Shown: piece by piece, positions 35,255 to 45,942 of the stretch
Layout: each line of letters starts with the position of its first letter
Position numbering within the stretch: the stretch's first letter is position 1
NCBI GenBank assembly: GCA_963703075.1
Contig: OY969786.1
Coordinates: 3,906,001 to 3,970,000 of the forward strand
Length of the DNA: 64,000 nucleotides
Direction: 5' to 3'
Source of the DNA: Korobacter sp963703075
Lineage (GTDB): Bacteria; Acidobacteriota; Terriglobia; Terriglobales; Acidobacteriaceae
Made by a program: the position numbers and the translations under genes
Notes under the pieces: model-generated
Told to the model about the DNA's origin: nothing
The model's database searches: none
What the model saw: only the letters and a program-made list of their open reading frames with translations

Positions 35255-35878
35255 ATGCTTTCCCGTATTCCCAAGTTCGCTGCCTTCCTCCTCCTTGCCA
35301 CTGCCTTTGCCCTGGCAGGCGATACCTCTGTCCTCCGCCCGCCCAAGGGCGCCAAGGTCGCAATCGTCGTTTTTGAAGATTTGCAGTGCCCCGATTGCGC
35401 GCGCGCCGCGCCGCTCGTCCACGAAGCCGCCAAGACCTATAAGATTCCGCTCGTCCAGTACGACTTTCCCTTGCCCCAGCACAACTGGTCCTTCGACGCA
35501 GCCGTCAACGCCCGCTGGTTCGATACCAAGTCGAAGGCTATCGGCGACGACTATCGCCTGTACATCTTTGCCCACCAGATCGAGATCAACCCCGACAACC
35601 TGCGCAGCACCACCGAGAAATTCGCCGCCGACCACAAGCTGACCCTGCCGCTGTTCGTCGACCCCAAAGGTGATTTGGCCGCCAAGGTAAAAGCCGACTA
35701 CGCGCTCGGCCAGCGGGTTGGGATCGCGCATACCCCGACCCTTTACGTAGTGAGCAACACCTCGCGTGGCACACCCTTCGTCGAGGTCGTGGACCGCGAC
35801 CAGCTTTACAGCCTGATCGACACCATGCTCAAAGACGCCGACCCCACGCAAGAACCCAAGCCCGCTAAGGCCCACTAG
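35255..35878 (+). CDS. Periplasmic thioredoxin-fold protein (DsbA/DsbG-like)
   Basis: 207 residues: signal peptide (about 8-22), then a thioredoxin fold with a C45-P-D-C48 active site (FEDLQCPDCARAAPLV), an inserted helical region (LYIFAHQIEINPDNLRSTTE) and the cis-Pro loop GIAHTPTLYVV. It resembles the DsbA/Com1/ScsC 'DSBA-like thioredoxin domain' group, so it probably oxidises or isomerises disulfides outside the cytoplasm. No DsbB partner is nearby. It is immediately followed by the 82-bp tandem repeat. Confidence 0.87.
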   Translation: MLSRIPKFAAFLLLATAFALAGDTSVLRPPKGAKVAIVVFEDLQCPDCARAAPLVHEAAKTYKIPLVQYDFPLPQHNWSFDAAVNARWFDTKSKAIGDDYRLYIFAHQIEINPDNLRSTTEKFAADHKLTLPLFVDPKGDLAAKVKADYALGQRVGIAHTPTLYVVSNTSRGTPFVEVVDRDQLYSLIDTMLKDADPTQEPKPAKAH

Positions 35879-35886
35879 CTCTGCGA

Positions 35887-36190
35887 AAGCTCCGGGTGCC
35901 CCATCCTGAGCAAAGCGAAGGGTGGGTCTCTAGTCTTGTTCCTCAGGCCCCGAAACCAAGGGCTCTCGAAGCTCCGGGTGCCCCATCCTGAGCAAAGCGA
36001 AGGGTGGGGTCTCAAGTCTTGTTCCTCAGGCCGAAACCAAGGGCTCTCGAAAGCTCCGGGTGCCCCATCCTGAGCAAAGCGAAGGGTGGGGTCTTACGTC
36101 TTGTTCCTCAGGCCTCGAAACCAAGGGCTCTCGAAGCTCCGGGTGCCCCATCCTGAGCAAAGCGAAGGGTGGCGTCTCTAGCTCTTGAGT
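35887..36190. repeat. Four-copy 82-bp intergenic tandem repeat
   Basis: Units begin AAGCTCCGGGTGCCCCATCC at 35887, 35969, 36051 and 36134; three are complete (82, 82 and 83 bp) and the fourth is partial. Each contains a potential hairpin, CCCCATCCT / AGGGTGGGG (9 pairs with one G-U) around GAGCAAAGCGA. Units differ by only a few bases, so the expansion is recent. The short frames inside, such as minus-strand 36026-36238, arise from the repeat. It fills the gap between two convergent genes. Confidence 0.93.
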
Positions 36191-36276
36191 CCGAAGGTCT
36201 CTCAGGCGCCTTTGTAACATGCAAAGGTGACAAAACACCTTCAGCCCACGTTATCGACGCATGACAGCCCTCCGAG

Positions 36277-38946
36277 CTATTCCACTCCGTTGATAGCCCA
36301 GATGTCGCCTCCCTGCGGGCGGAAGCGGTCGAACATCACCCATCTCCCATCCGGCGACCAGACGGGGTAGTCGATTCTTACCTCGGGGTCGGGAAAGTCG
36401 TAGACCTTTTCCGGCTTTCCTCCGTCGACTGGCGAAACCCAGAGTACCTTGTGTCCTACCACATCCATGATGCGAGTGCGATCCGGTGAGAAGGACATGT
36501 GCCCGCCGCCCACCATCGTTTCCGCAAAGGGTTGCGGTTCGCCTCCGTTGACGGACACCTTCATCGTTGCAGGCTTTCCGTTGCACGGGCAGCGGAAGAC
36601 AATGCCCAATCCGTCGGCAGTCCACCGCATGAAATGCCCCGACACGCCAACATTCGTCAATCGGCGCGGGTTGCTACCGTCCGCGTTCATGACCCAGACC
36701 TCAAGCCGACCACTCTTGTCCGACTGGTAGGCAATGAATGTGCCTTGAGGCGAGTAGAACGGGTTCACGTCCACGCCGGAGTTCGATGTCAAACGCCGCA
36801 GAGTTCCGCTGGCGATTTCAACTTCCCAAATGTTCGGGCTCCCCGAGCGAGAAGAGAAGAACGCGATTTTGTTTTCGTCGGGCGACCAGTTGGCCTGGAA
36901 ATCTCCACCGTCCCCGGTGGTAAGTTGCCGCGTGGTGGAGTCGGCCAGCGTGAGCCAGATGTTCATGTCTCCAGCACGGTCGGAGTTGAAGGCAACCATC
37001 TTGTTGTCAGGGGACCATGAGCCTCTGCTGTCTTCTCGTGTCGTGCTGATTACCGCCTCCGGCGTCCCGGTTGAGAGCCCGGTTTGCGGAGAGACTGGAA
37101 CTCTCCAGATGTCGGCGTTCTGGCGCAACGTAGCATACGCGAGGCGCTTGTTGTCGGGCGAGACAGCAACCTCAACGTCCTGTCCGGCTCCGGTCGTCAC
37201 CTGTTGCAATGAACCGCTCAGTGTTCCATCCTTCTTCACTCGTGCCCGCCAGATGTTGATGCCGCCACTTCGGTACGAGGAGAAATAGATGAACCTGCCT
37301 GACGGGGACCATGACGGCCGTATGTTGGTGAGGGAGTCGTTGGTGATCCAGCTCATCTGCTTCGTATCGAGGTTCACCGTCCGAATGTCGAACTTCGTCC
37401 GCACGAGATTCTGAAAGACAATCGTCCTGCCATCAGGAGACCAGGCCGGTGCGACATGGGCGACCTCCTCACTCGTATCGGTTGTGACCTGCTGAGGGTT
37501 GTGGCCTTGGCGGTCGACTACCCAGATACGACGTGGGCCGGCCCATGATGCATCCACCGCTACGTGCTGTCCATCGGGCGAGTAAGCGGGATTGAACGCG
37601 TTCTCAACAAGTTTGGTTTCTTCGCCGGAAGCGAGATCGAGTACCCATACGTCTCCCTCCTGAAACATGCCGAACACATCGCCGGGCTGTAGCTTTGTGT
37701 CGGGCTGGTGGGCACGCACAAATGCCACCTGCTTGCCATCGAGGGACCACGCGGGTTGGAGGTCGTCAGAATTCCCAACCGTCAGTTGCGAGTCCTTACC
37801 AGAGGCCAAATCCTTGCGGAAAATCTTTCGCGTCTTGCCGACCTCTCCCGTGTAGAGAAGCACCTTGCCATCTGGCGACCACGCCGGATACTCCTCGACT
37901 CCTTCGGCAAAGGTCACCTGTGTCAGCGTGGTGCGAAGCGGCGATCCAGACCCCTTCGACCTCGTGCCGATTACGAGCAAAATGGCAGCGACGGCGACCC
38001 CGCACGCTGCCGTAAGCACGCGCCAACGCGACCCTCGTTTCGGTTGCGCAATGGGCTGTCTCGGCGTCGATCGCGCCGACTCCGCATTCCGTTTTAGACG
38101 TGTCAAGTCAGTGCGCATGTCCGATGCGCTCTGATAGCGTAGATTGCGGTCTTTCTCCAAAGCCTTGTTGATGATCCCCTCCAGTTCCGGCGGAACATCG
38201 GGGTTCAGTCGTCCAGGCGCAACAGGAGCTCGGTTTAATATTGCGTCGAACATAAGACCAGCAGTGTCAGCGCCAAACGGCAAAGCTCCGGTTGCCATCT
38301 CATACAACACGGCGCCGAAAGAGAACAGGTCGGTGCGAGCATCCATTTCGTTGCCCCTGACCTGCTCCGGCGACATGTAGGCGATGGTGCCTAGCGTAGA
38401 TCCCGGACTCGTCAGGTGCTCCGCTTCGACATCGTCCGCCGTCACCGCCGCCAGTTGAGTTTTACTGAAACTGCTATACGTGATCTTCGCAAGCCCGAAG
38501 TCCAGTATCTTGGCGTGTCCTCGCTTGGTGACGAAAAGGTTTGCTGGCTTGATGTCCCGATGCACGATGCCTTGCGTGTGAGCGGCATCCAGAGCGTCGG
38601 CAATCTCGATGCCCAAACCCAATAGGGTTTCCATGTCGAGCGGCTTGCTACTAATCATGTGCTTCAAGGTCACGCCATCCAAATATTCCATGGCGATGAA
38701 AGCCTGCCCGTTTTCCTCGCCGACGTCATGAATCGAGCAGATGTTGGGGTGATTCAGGGAGGACGCCGCCTGTGCCTCTCGCTGGAAACGAGCAAGCGCC
38801 TGTGGGTCGTGGGCGACATTTTCGGGAAGGAACTTGAGGGCGACGGAGCGATGCAGTCGGGTATCCTCGGCCTTGTACACGACACCCATGCCGCCGCCGC
38901 CCAGCAGCTCCCCGATTCGGTAATGCGATATGGTCTGCCCGATCAC
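36277..38946 (-). CDS. Transmembrane Ser/Thr protein kinase with TolB/PD40 beta-propeller
   Basis: 889 residues. Cytoplasmic kinase domain (about 9-270): Gly-loop GELLGGGGMGVV, K38, E57, catalytic loop HRDIKPAN (D131, N136), DFG (D149), activation segment to MSPEQ. A juxtamembrane Pro/Arg stretch precedes one membrane helix (about 308-327), then a sensor region of repeated PD40/WD40-like blades (YPAWSPDGKVLLYTGE, APAWSPDGRTIVFQN, RPSWSPSGRFIYFSS). This kinase-propeller architecture is frequent in Acidobacteriota. Ligand and substrates are unknown. All catalytic residues are intact. Confidence 0.95.
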   Translation of the reverse strand: MIGQTISHYRIGELLGGGGMGVVYKAEDTRLHRSVALKFLPENVAHDPQALARFQREAQAASSLNHPNICSIHDVGEENGQAFIAMEYLDGVTLKHMISSKPLDMETLLGLGIEIADALDAAHTQGIVHRDIKPANLFVTKRGHAKILDFGLAKITYSSFSKTQLAAVTADDVEAEHLTSPGSTLGTIAYMSPEQVRGNEMDARTDLFSFGAVLYEMATGALPFGADTAGLMFDAILNRAPVAPGRLNPDVPPELEGIINKALEKDRNLRYQSASDMRTDLTRLKRNAESARSTPRQPIAQPKRGSRWRVLTAACGVAVAAILLVIGTRSKGSGSPLRTTLTQVTFAEGVEEYPAWSPDGKVLLYTGEVGKTRKIFRKDLASGKDSQLTVGNSDDLQPAWSLDGKQVAFVRAHQPDTKLQPGDVFGMFQEGDVWVLDLASGEETKLVENAFNPAYSPDGQHVAVDASWAGPRRIWVVDRQGHNPQQVTTDTSEEVAHVAPAWSPDGRTIVFQNLVRTKFDIRTVNLDTKQMSWITNDSLTNIRPSWSPSGRFIYFSSYRSGGINIWRARVKKDGTLSGSLQQVTTGAGQDVEVAVSPDNKRLAYATLRQNADIWRVPVSPQTGLSTGTPEAVISTTREDSRGSWSPDNKMVAFNSDRAGDMNIWLTLADSTTRQLTTGDGGDFQANWSPDENKIAFFSSRSGSPNIWEVEIASGTLRRLTSNSGVDVNPFYSPQGTFIAYQSDKSGRLEVWVMNADGSNPRRLTNVGVSGHFMRWTADGLGIVFRCPCNGKPATMKVSVNGGEPQPFAETMVGGGHMSFSPDRTRIMDVVGHKVLWVSPVDGGKPEKVYDFPDPEVRIDYPVWSPDGRWVMFDRFRPQGGDIWAINGVE

Positions 38947-39179
38947 AGGAGCGGGATATTACGTTAGGGGTGCTGCTCAGTCAAAGCCGTTATCTGGTGC
39001 GGTAGCGATCTAGCGGCGAGGATTAGAAAGGCACTCCTTTCTGTCGAGATCGCGCTCTTGATGGACTTCTTGGCCGGGCTCGGTTGTATTGGGAAACAGA
39101 ATGGAGTGTATTCAGCGCGTAAGCGCTAAGACAGCCCAGCCCCCGCTCCAGTCCGCTTCATCGGACGCCACCCGAACGC

Positions 39180-41339
39180 CTACCACTTCACTCCCAACTG
39201 ATCGAAGAAAAACGCCCACGAATCGGACGCCCACGCCAGGCGCTCGCTTTCGGCCGCCCCGATCCCTCCATGCCCCGCGTTCGCACTGGTTCGCAAGTAC
39301 GCCGTTGCCCCCGTCTGCTGCAACCGCGCGACGAACTTGCGCGAGTGCGCCGGGTCCACCCGCGCATCGTTGTCGCCCGTCATAAATAAGGCCACCGGGT
39401 AGTGTTTGCCGTCGACCACGTGCTGGTAAGGCGAATAGGCCAGCATCGCCTTGAATTGCGCGGCATTCTGGATGCTGCCGTACTCCGTGGTATTGAACTG
39501 CCCGTTGGCCGACGACTCCAGGATGGTCATGTCATAGATCCCGACGCTGGAATTCACCGCGCGGAACAGCTCCGGGCGTTGCGTCATCACCGCGCCCATC
39601 AGGAGACCGCCGTTGCTCCCGCCCTCGATGCCCAATTGATCCGCGCTGGTGTAGTGCTCCGAGATCAACTCTTCGGCACAGGCGATGAAATCGTCGAAGA
39701 CGTGCTGCTTGTTCAGCAACATTCCTGCGCGATGCCACGACTCTCCAAACTCGGCGCCGGCTCGCAGGTTCGAGACCACGTAGACGCCGCCATGGTCCAG
39801 CCACAACTTGAGCGTTGGATTCCAGCCCGGCGTCATGCTGAGACCGAAACCGCCGTACCCGGTGAGGATTGTCGGGTTATTGCCGTCAAGTTTCGTGCCC
39901 TTCTTCCGCAGCACCGTAAACGGGACCTTCGTCCCATCCTTGCTGGTCGCCGTCCCCCGCACCACCTCTACGTCCGAGAAGTCGACCTGATTTTGCAGGC
40001 GCAGCCTCGTCTCTTCCAATTGATTGTGCGCTGGGTCAAATCGATAGAATCCGCCTCCCTTGAGGTAAGTCTGCGTATAAATCAGGATCTCGTCGCCCCC
40101 CAGCGCCACCATGCGATCGACCGACGAAACCGGATCGAGCGGAACCTTCCCCAGTTCCTTTCCCGCCAAATCGAAAATCCGGACCTGCTGTGGGCCTCCG
40201 ACCGTGTCGACGACGTAAAGACGTGTTTTCGTGGCCACAAATGCCGGAAACTGGCCAGAAAGCGTGAATCCAAAGTTTTCGATCGCGGCTTGGCTTTCGG
40301 GAACGATCACCTTCGCGTCCGCGACCCCAATCGCCTTCCCTGGATCGAGTGCCAGGCGCTCAAGCTTTCCGTTCAGCGCGTTCTTCGTGTCGTCGATGTA
40401 CAGCGCTCCGTCTGCGCCAAAGCCAATCGCCGTGATTCCGTCTTCAAAGTGCGTGATCTGCTGCCACTTGCCGTCCGGCCCGAGCAGGAAGTGCTCGTAC
40501 TGGCCGCCATCCCCTAACTCGACCGTCGCCATGATCCACTGCCCATCCAAACTGGTTTGCAACGTCGTCTCGGCGATGCGCGGAAATTCTTTTCCAAGCG
40601 CGTAGGTGTCCGAGCGGGCAGCCGTCCCCAGCTTGTGAAAATAGACCTGCTGATAGAAATTGGCGTCGGCCGCCGGCCGCTCGCCTTCGTGGGGATAGCG
40701 GGTGTAGTAGAAGCCGCTGCCATCTCCCTTCCAGGTCACGCTGCCCCCGCCGGTGGCGAACTGCACCCGTGGCACGTCGTCGCTGAGTTGCTTGCCGGTC
40801 GCGGTTTCGAAGACCGTCACGCCTCCGTTTTCGCTGCCGCCCTCCGGCATGCAGACCGCAACGTACTTCCCATCCAGCGAAGGCACGTAGAACTGGATCG
40901 AGGTCGTGCCCTTCGCATTCAGTTTGTTCGGATCGACCACGACCTGCTCCGAGGCGGCATCCGTCGGCGACTTCATCGTTACTAGCGCAGGCTGCTGCAT
41001 CTTCGGGTCGTATTTCATCGCGAAGATCATCCCGCCCTGGTATTGCACTCCAGCGTAATCGGTTCCGATCTGGTGATCGAGCTGTTCCAGCCACTCGTAG
41101 ATCGGCTTCCGCGCGGCAATGCCGTCGAGGTACGACCGGCTAAAACCGTTCTCGGAAGTGACCCACGCCTTCACCTCCGGCTTGGCGCCGTCCTCCAGCC
41201 ATCGGTAGTCATCCACCAGTTTCGTGCCTTGAACCGTTTTGGTCTCCGGATGTTTGGCCGCGAGAGGCGGCTGCGAGGGTGCCTGGCCAAAAGCCAGGGA
41301 GGAGAGCGCGATCAGAGCGCCGAGAAAACGAGTCTGCAT
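39180..41339 (-). CDS. Prolyl oligopeptidase family serine peptidase (S9A)
   Basis: 719 residues with a signal peptide (MQTRFLGALIALSSLAFGQ). N-terminal seven-bladed propeller with the S9A opening VDDYRWLED, then the alpha/beta-hydrolase: nucleophile Ser in GIEGGSNGGLLMG, Asp in MTGDNDARVDPAHS and His in NAGHGG. It cleaves short Pro-containing peptides, here in the periplasm or outside. Start at 41339 chosen for the signal peptide. Together with the S9 peptidase at 51560 and ggt it points to peptide scavenging. Confidence 0.94.
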   Translation of the reverse strand: MQTRFLGALIALSSLAFGQAPSQPPLAAKHPETKTVQGTKLVDDYRWLEDGAKPEVKAWVTSENGFSRSYLDGIAARKPIYEWLEQLDHQIGTDYAGVQYQGGMIFAMKYDPKMQQPALVTMKSPTDAASEQVVVDPNKLNAKGTTSIQFYVPSLDGKYVAVCMPEGGSENGGVTVFETATGKQLSDDVPRVQFATGGGSVTWKGDGSGFYYTRYPHEGERPAADANFYQQVYFHKLGTAARSDTYALGKEFPRIAETTLQTSLDGQWIMATVELGDGGQYEHFLLGPDGKWQQITHFEDGITAIGFGADGALYIDDTKNALNGKLERLALDPGKAIGVADAKVIVPESQAAIENFGFTLSGQFPAFVATKTRLYVVDTVGGPQQVRIFDLAGKELGKVPLDPVSSVDRMVALGGDEILIYTQTYLKGGGFYRFDPAHNQLEETRLRLQNQVDFSDVEVVRGTATSKDGTKVPFTVLRKKGTKLDGNNPTILTGYGGFGLSMTPGWNPTLKLWLDHGGVYVVSNLRAGAEFGESWHRAGMLLNKQHVFDDFIACAEELISEHYTSADQLGIEGGSNGGLLMGAVMTQRPELFRAVNSSVGIYDMTILESSANGQFNTTEYGSIQNAAQFKAMLAYSPYQHVVDGKHYPVALFMTGDNDARVDPAHSRKFVARLQQTGATAYLRTSANAGHGGIGAAESERLAWASDSWAFFFDQLGVKW

Positions 41340-41799
41340 AAAAGTCCTCAAAAGGTCAAAAAACGACGAAATATGGCAAGATTTGGTCGTCAAAGGCCTC
41401 GAGAAATATACGACTAAACTGGCTTTTAAGGGGCTGCGAGCTCTCTTACTGCCCCGGAAACGGTGCAATGAAATTCCCGAGACAAGTCCTTTAGTGTCTG
41501 TAACTTATTGATTTTAATGTGACTGTAACGTGGAGACCGCTGGCGCAGCCACTCGCATCCGAGTAGAATAGGTCTTGCGAGGCCATTTATGAAATCGCAC
41601 ATTCCGCTTCATTGGTTCACCCCGAATTCCAACCCCGTCCAGTTCTCCCTTCCAGACCATTAGGGTTCCTTCGGTTCGAGCTTTGAATCCGTAAACCATC
41701 CGCAAGCCGGATGGCGTGGCTGTTTCGGTACGACCACACGCCAGCGAGCCGCGGATGCGGAATCCCTATTCTCTGTGCTCGTACCAGAAGGCAGCCGTT
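41340..41799. other. Intergenic region with a structured leader before the SMR gene
   Basis: No gene is supported. The SMR-proximal 150 bases are rich in nested inverted repeats (see 41696-41741). The AT-rich part near 41500-41520 (TTGATTTTAATGTGACTG) may hold promoters. A short frame, minus-strand 41514-41705, has no homology signs. Confidence 0.45.
41696..41741 (+). promoter_or_regulatory. Overlapping hairpins upstream of the SMR transporter
   Basis: CCATCCG-CAAGC-CGGATGG (41696-41714) is a perfect 7-bp hairpin. GGCGTG (41713-41718) can instead pair with CACGCC (41736-41741); the two share GG, so they exclude each other, as in attenuators or riboswitches. No known riboswitch consensus was matched. 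Confidence 0.35.
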
Positions 41800-42219
41800 A
41801 TGTGCTGGCTATGGTTGTTCCTGGCGATCGCCCTCGAGGTGACCGCTACAATTCTGATGAAGTATTCCGATGGGTTTACCCGTCTCGGCCCAACCGTGGG
41901 GATGTTAGTGTTTTACGCCCTCAGCCTGGCGCCGCTGGCTCGCGTGCTGAAACAGCTTGAAGTCGGAGCGGTTTACGCGATCTGGTCGGCCTTGGGCACG
42001 GCTGCGGTGGCCCTGATCGGCATGGTTCTGTTTCACGAACCGGCCAACGGACTAAAAGTGTTTTCGATTGTGCTGATTATCGTTGGCGTCGTTTGCTTGA
42101 ATTTGAGTGGACACGCTTCCCGAAATACCACGATCACGCAAAATCGGAGCGCCGATGTTCGACTGGCCGCCGCGCAGGTGGTGCCCGCCGTGGTGAAAGC
42201 CGCCGAATCACAACGATAA
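41800..42219 (+). CDS. Small multidrug resistance (SMR) family transporter, EmrE/Qac-like
   Basis: 139 residues with four membrane helices. The essential glutamate is E13 (LAIALEVTATILMKYSDGFTRL), and the YAIWSA motif matches EmrE YAIWSG. The TRLGPTVG loop is closer to the Qac/EmrE drug-cation subtype than to guanidinium exporters (Gdx/SugE). An extra 30-residue soluble C-terminal tail (NTTITQNRSADVRLAA) is unusual for SMR. It works as a dual-topology dimer exchanging cations for protons. A strong terminator follows. Confidence 0.88.
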   Translation: MCWLWLFLAIALEVTATILMKYSDGFTRLGPTVGMLVFYALSLAPLARVLKQLEVGAVYAIWSALGTAAVALIGMVLFHEPANGLKVFSIVLIIVGVVCLNLSGHASRNTTITQNRSADVRLAAAQVVPAVVKAAESQR

Positions 42220-42222
42220 GGA

Positions 42223-42252
42223 AAGGGGAGCGATCTTTCGCTCCCCTTTTTT
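42223..42252 (+). terminator. Rho-independent terminator after the SMR gene
   Basis: AAGGGGAGCGA-TCTT-TCGCTCCCCTT, a perfect 11-bp stem with a 4-nt loop and an uninterrupted T-run. A-rich on the other side, so it may also serve the convergent gene. Confidence 0.9.
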
Positions 42253-42265
42253 GCGCTTCCAGTTC

Positions 42266-42847
42266 TTACTTCGCGGCGGCCCCAGTGGTTTCCGCGACCC
42301 GGATTTGCGGAATTTGATGGTTCCAGCTCGCCGGAACCTCGTTCACGCTGATGCGCACAGGCCGGGTTTCGCCCGGCTTGATTGGCGATTTGGTCAGGTC
42401 TTCGGTATCGCCGGTGGCCTTGGATGTACTCGCCGACTTCCCGACCGCGACTCCCAACACGGGTACCTGCACCGCGCCCATTTGGCCGTTGGAGAGGGGA
42501 AAATCGACCTCTGCCATCACTCCATTCAGCTCTGCCGTGCCGCTGTTGGTGAGCTGTGCGTCGATGCTGATGGCTCCACCGACAGGCGCTACGCTCATGG
42601 TGACGTCGCTGAACTGAACTTGCCCATTCGCGGGCTGGGTTGGCGTGACCGCGCCAGCAGGAGCGTTCCCGGTATTTCTGGGTGCCCGCGGCATGAAGTA
42701 GACGACCGCGCCAAGCAGCAACAACGCGGTCACAATCGCCAGGATGACGCCAGGAAAGGCGCTGGCCGGAGGCTCGGGTTTCGGTACGAGCGTGGGTCCC
42801 CGCCGGCTGGGCTGGTTCAGATCTGGAATTTTCGGATTCGATGCCAT
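42266..42847 (-). CDS. Single-pass membrane protein, unknown
   Basis: 193 residues from the ATG at 42847 (GGAGG upstream). Proline-rich cytoplasmic N-terminus, one membrane helix (about residues 33-53), a Pro/Gly/Thr linker, then an Ig-like extracytoplasmic domain (QVQFSDVTMSVAPVGGAISIDAQLTNSGTAELNGVMAEVDFP). The pattern of a conserved asparagine in LTNSG and paired strands is like FxLYD/DUF2393-type domains. Function unknown. It converges with the SMR gene. Confidence 0.72.
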   Translation of the reverse strand: MASNPKIPDLNQPSRRGPTLVPKPEPPASAFPGVILAIVTALLLLGAVVYFMPRAPRNTGNAPAGAVTPTQPANGQVQFSDVTMSVAPVGGAISIDAQLTNSGTAELNGVMAEVDFPLSNGQMGAVQVPVLGVAVGKSASTSKATGDTEDLTKSPIKPGETRPVRISVNEVPASWNHQIPQIRVAETTGAAAK

Positions 42848-43012
42848 CTTCTCCCTCCGCCAGTTCAAAGGGATGGGATGAGACCGCGCCGGGACCGGGT
42901 TGACAGCAAACCAGAGCTCGCCCGCCTTGTTCCTGCAATCCAGCAGCGCTGCAGGCATCTTTGGCCCGTTCAGCCTGAGTGGAGGCCTATCAAGTAAAGG
43001 TTTTGGTCGGAT

Positions 43013-44391
43013 TTATTCGCCGGCGACTGTCATGCCGTCGATGCGCAGGGTCGGACAGGCCACCGAACCGCGGAACTCGAGGTCGTCGCCGATTTCCGAG
43101 ATGCTGTTCAGCATGTCGCGAAGATTTCCGGCAACCGTGACTTCCTCCACAGGGAAGGTGAGCTCGCCGTTCTGGATCCAGACGCCGCTGGCGCCACGGG
43201 AGAAGTCGCCGGTCACGAGATTCACCCCGAAACCGAGGAATTCGGTGACGTAGAGACCCTCCTGGATGCCGGCAAGGATCTTCTTAGGTTCGTTCGCGCC
43301 CTTCTCCATGAAGAAGTTTCCCGCGCCGATCCCGGGCGTCCCCGCCAAAGCACGCGAGGCATTGCCGGTGGTCTGCATCTTCAGTTTTCGGGCGGTATAG
43401 GTGTTGAGCAGGTAGGAATTGAGTACGCCTTTGTCGATGACCACGGTGCGACGTGTAGGCACGCCTTCGGCGTCGAAGGGACTGCTGCCGAAGCCGCCGA
43501 CCATCGTTCCGTCGTCCACGATGGTTACGTTGGCACCCGCGATCTTTTCGCCGAGCTTGCCAGCGAGGAACGACGCGCCGCGATACACGGAATCTCCATT
43601 GACGGCTTCAAAAACATGTCCCAGCAAAGCCCCGGCGACGAGCGGATCGAAGACGACTGGAACGCGCTGGGTCTTCACCTTGCGCGCGCCTAAGCGACGC
43701 AGGGTGCGTTGGGCGGCGATCCTACCCACATGTTCAGGCTCCTCCAGCTTGGTGAGCGTACGCGCCACCGAATACCAGTAGTCGCGCTGCATGGAAGATC
43801 CTTCGATCTGGGCAATGGGCACGGCCGAGACCGAGCAGTAGGAACGGCGATAGTCGCCGATGAAACCGTGAGAGTTTGCGAGGACCTTGATCCCGGTGGC
43901 AGCGTCGAAACTGCCGCCATCGGAGTTCTTGATACGAGGATCGGCGGTTAAGGCCGCGTTCTCTGCGCGCCGGGCGTAATCGATACGGTCGGCGGTAGAA
44001 AGCGAATAGACGTCCTCGTAATACAGGTCGAGGTTGGTCGGAATGGTGCCGAGAGTATCGGGCTCCGGAATGCCGGAAAACGGATCTTCGGAGGTAATAC
44101 GCGCGAGGTTCAACGCGCCTTTCACCATCCCATCCACCCCAGCCGGGGACAAGTCGCTCGACCAGGTACTCGCCGAGCGCTTCCCGAAGAACACGCGTAC
44201 GCCGATGGAGCGTGCTCCGGACTCTTTCAGGGTCTCTACTTCGCCGAAGCGGACCGTGGTCGAAAATTCAGATCCTTCACGCAGCACGACCTCGGCCGCG
44301 GTAGCGCCGCCCTTCATGGCTTTGCGCACTACCTCGACGGAGAGTTCGCGGAGATCGGTCGCGGTGGGATTCTGGACTGTGGTGCTGCTGC

Positions 44392-44395
<4 letters not shown>
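43013..44395 (-). CDS. pmbA: TldE/PmbA subunit of the TldD/TldE peptidase
   Basis: 460 residues of the modulator-of-gyrase family. It lacks the HExxxH motif, as expected for the inactive TldE partner, and carries SDGGSFDAATGIKVLANSHGF, VVFDPLVAGALLGHVFEAV and the C-terminal FGVNLVTGDFSRGASGVWIQNGE. TldD and TldE form a heteromeric metallopeptidase that threads unfolded peptides; in E. coli it matures microcin B17 and degrades CcdA. Its ATG overlaps the tldD stop by 4 bp, so synthesis is coupled. Confidence 0.94.
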
Positions 44396-45825
<1,430 letters not shown>

Positions 45826-45942
45826 TACCCCTTGGATGATCGACCCGGCGAAACGATCTATTTCCGTAGCGTGTGGACGGCTCTGCCAGACGCAAGTCCG
45901 GCGTCAGCAGATTGGCGCTTTGGATATGGGCATGATCGATAG

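Noticed and set aside
35887..36190. CRISPR array
   Set aside because: Whole 82-bp units repeat, including what would be spacers; there are no unique spacers and no cas genes.
36026..36238. 70-codon minus-strand frame with repeated 'MGHPELREPLVS'-like text
   Set aside because: It is generated entirely by the 82-bp tandem repeat and starts in its flank; such frames are often misannotated as hypothetical proteins.
41656..41799. Guanidine-I (ykkC) riboswitch
   Set aside because: AGGGTTCC at 41662 recalls one conserved ykkC string, but the CUGGUCCGAGAG and ACACGG elements are missing, and the transporter is Qac-like rather than a guanidinium exporter.
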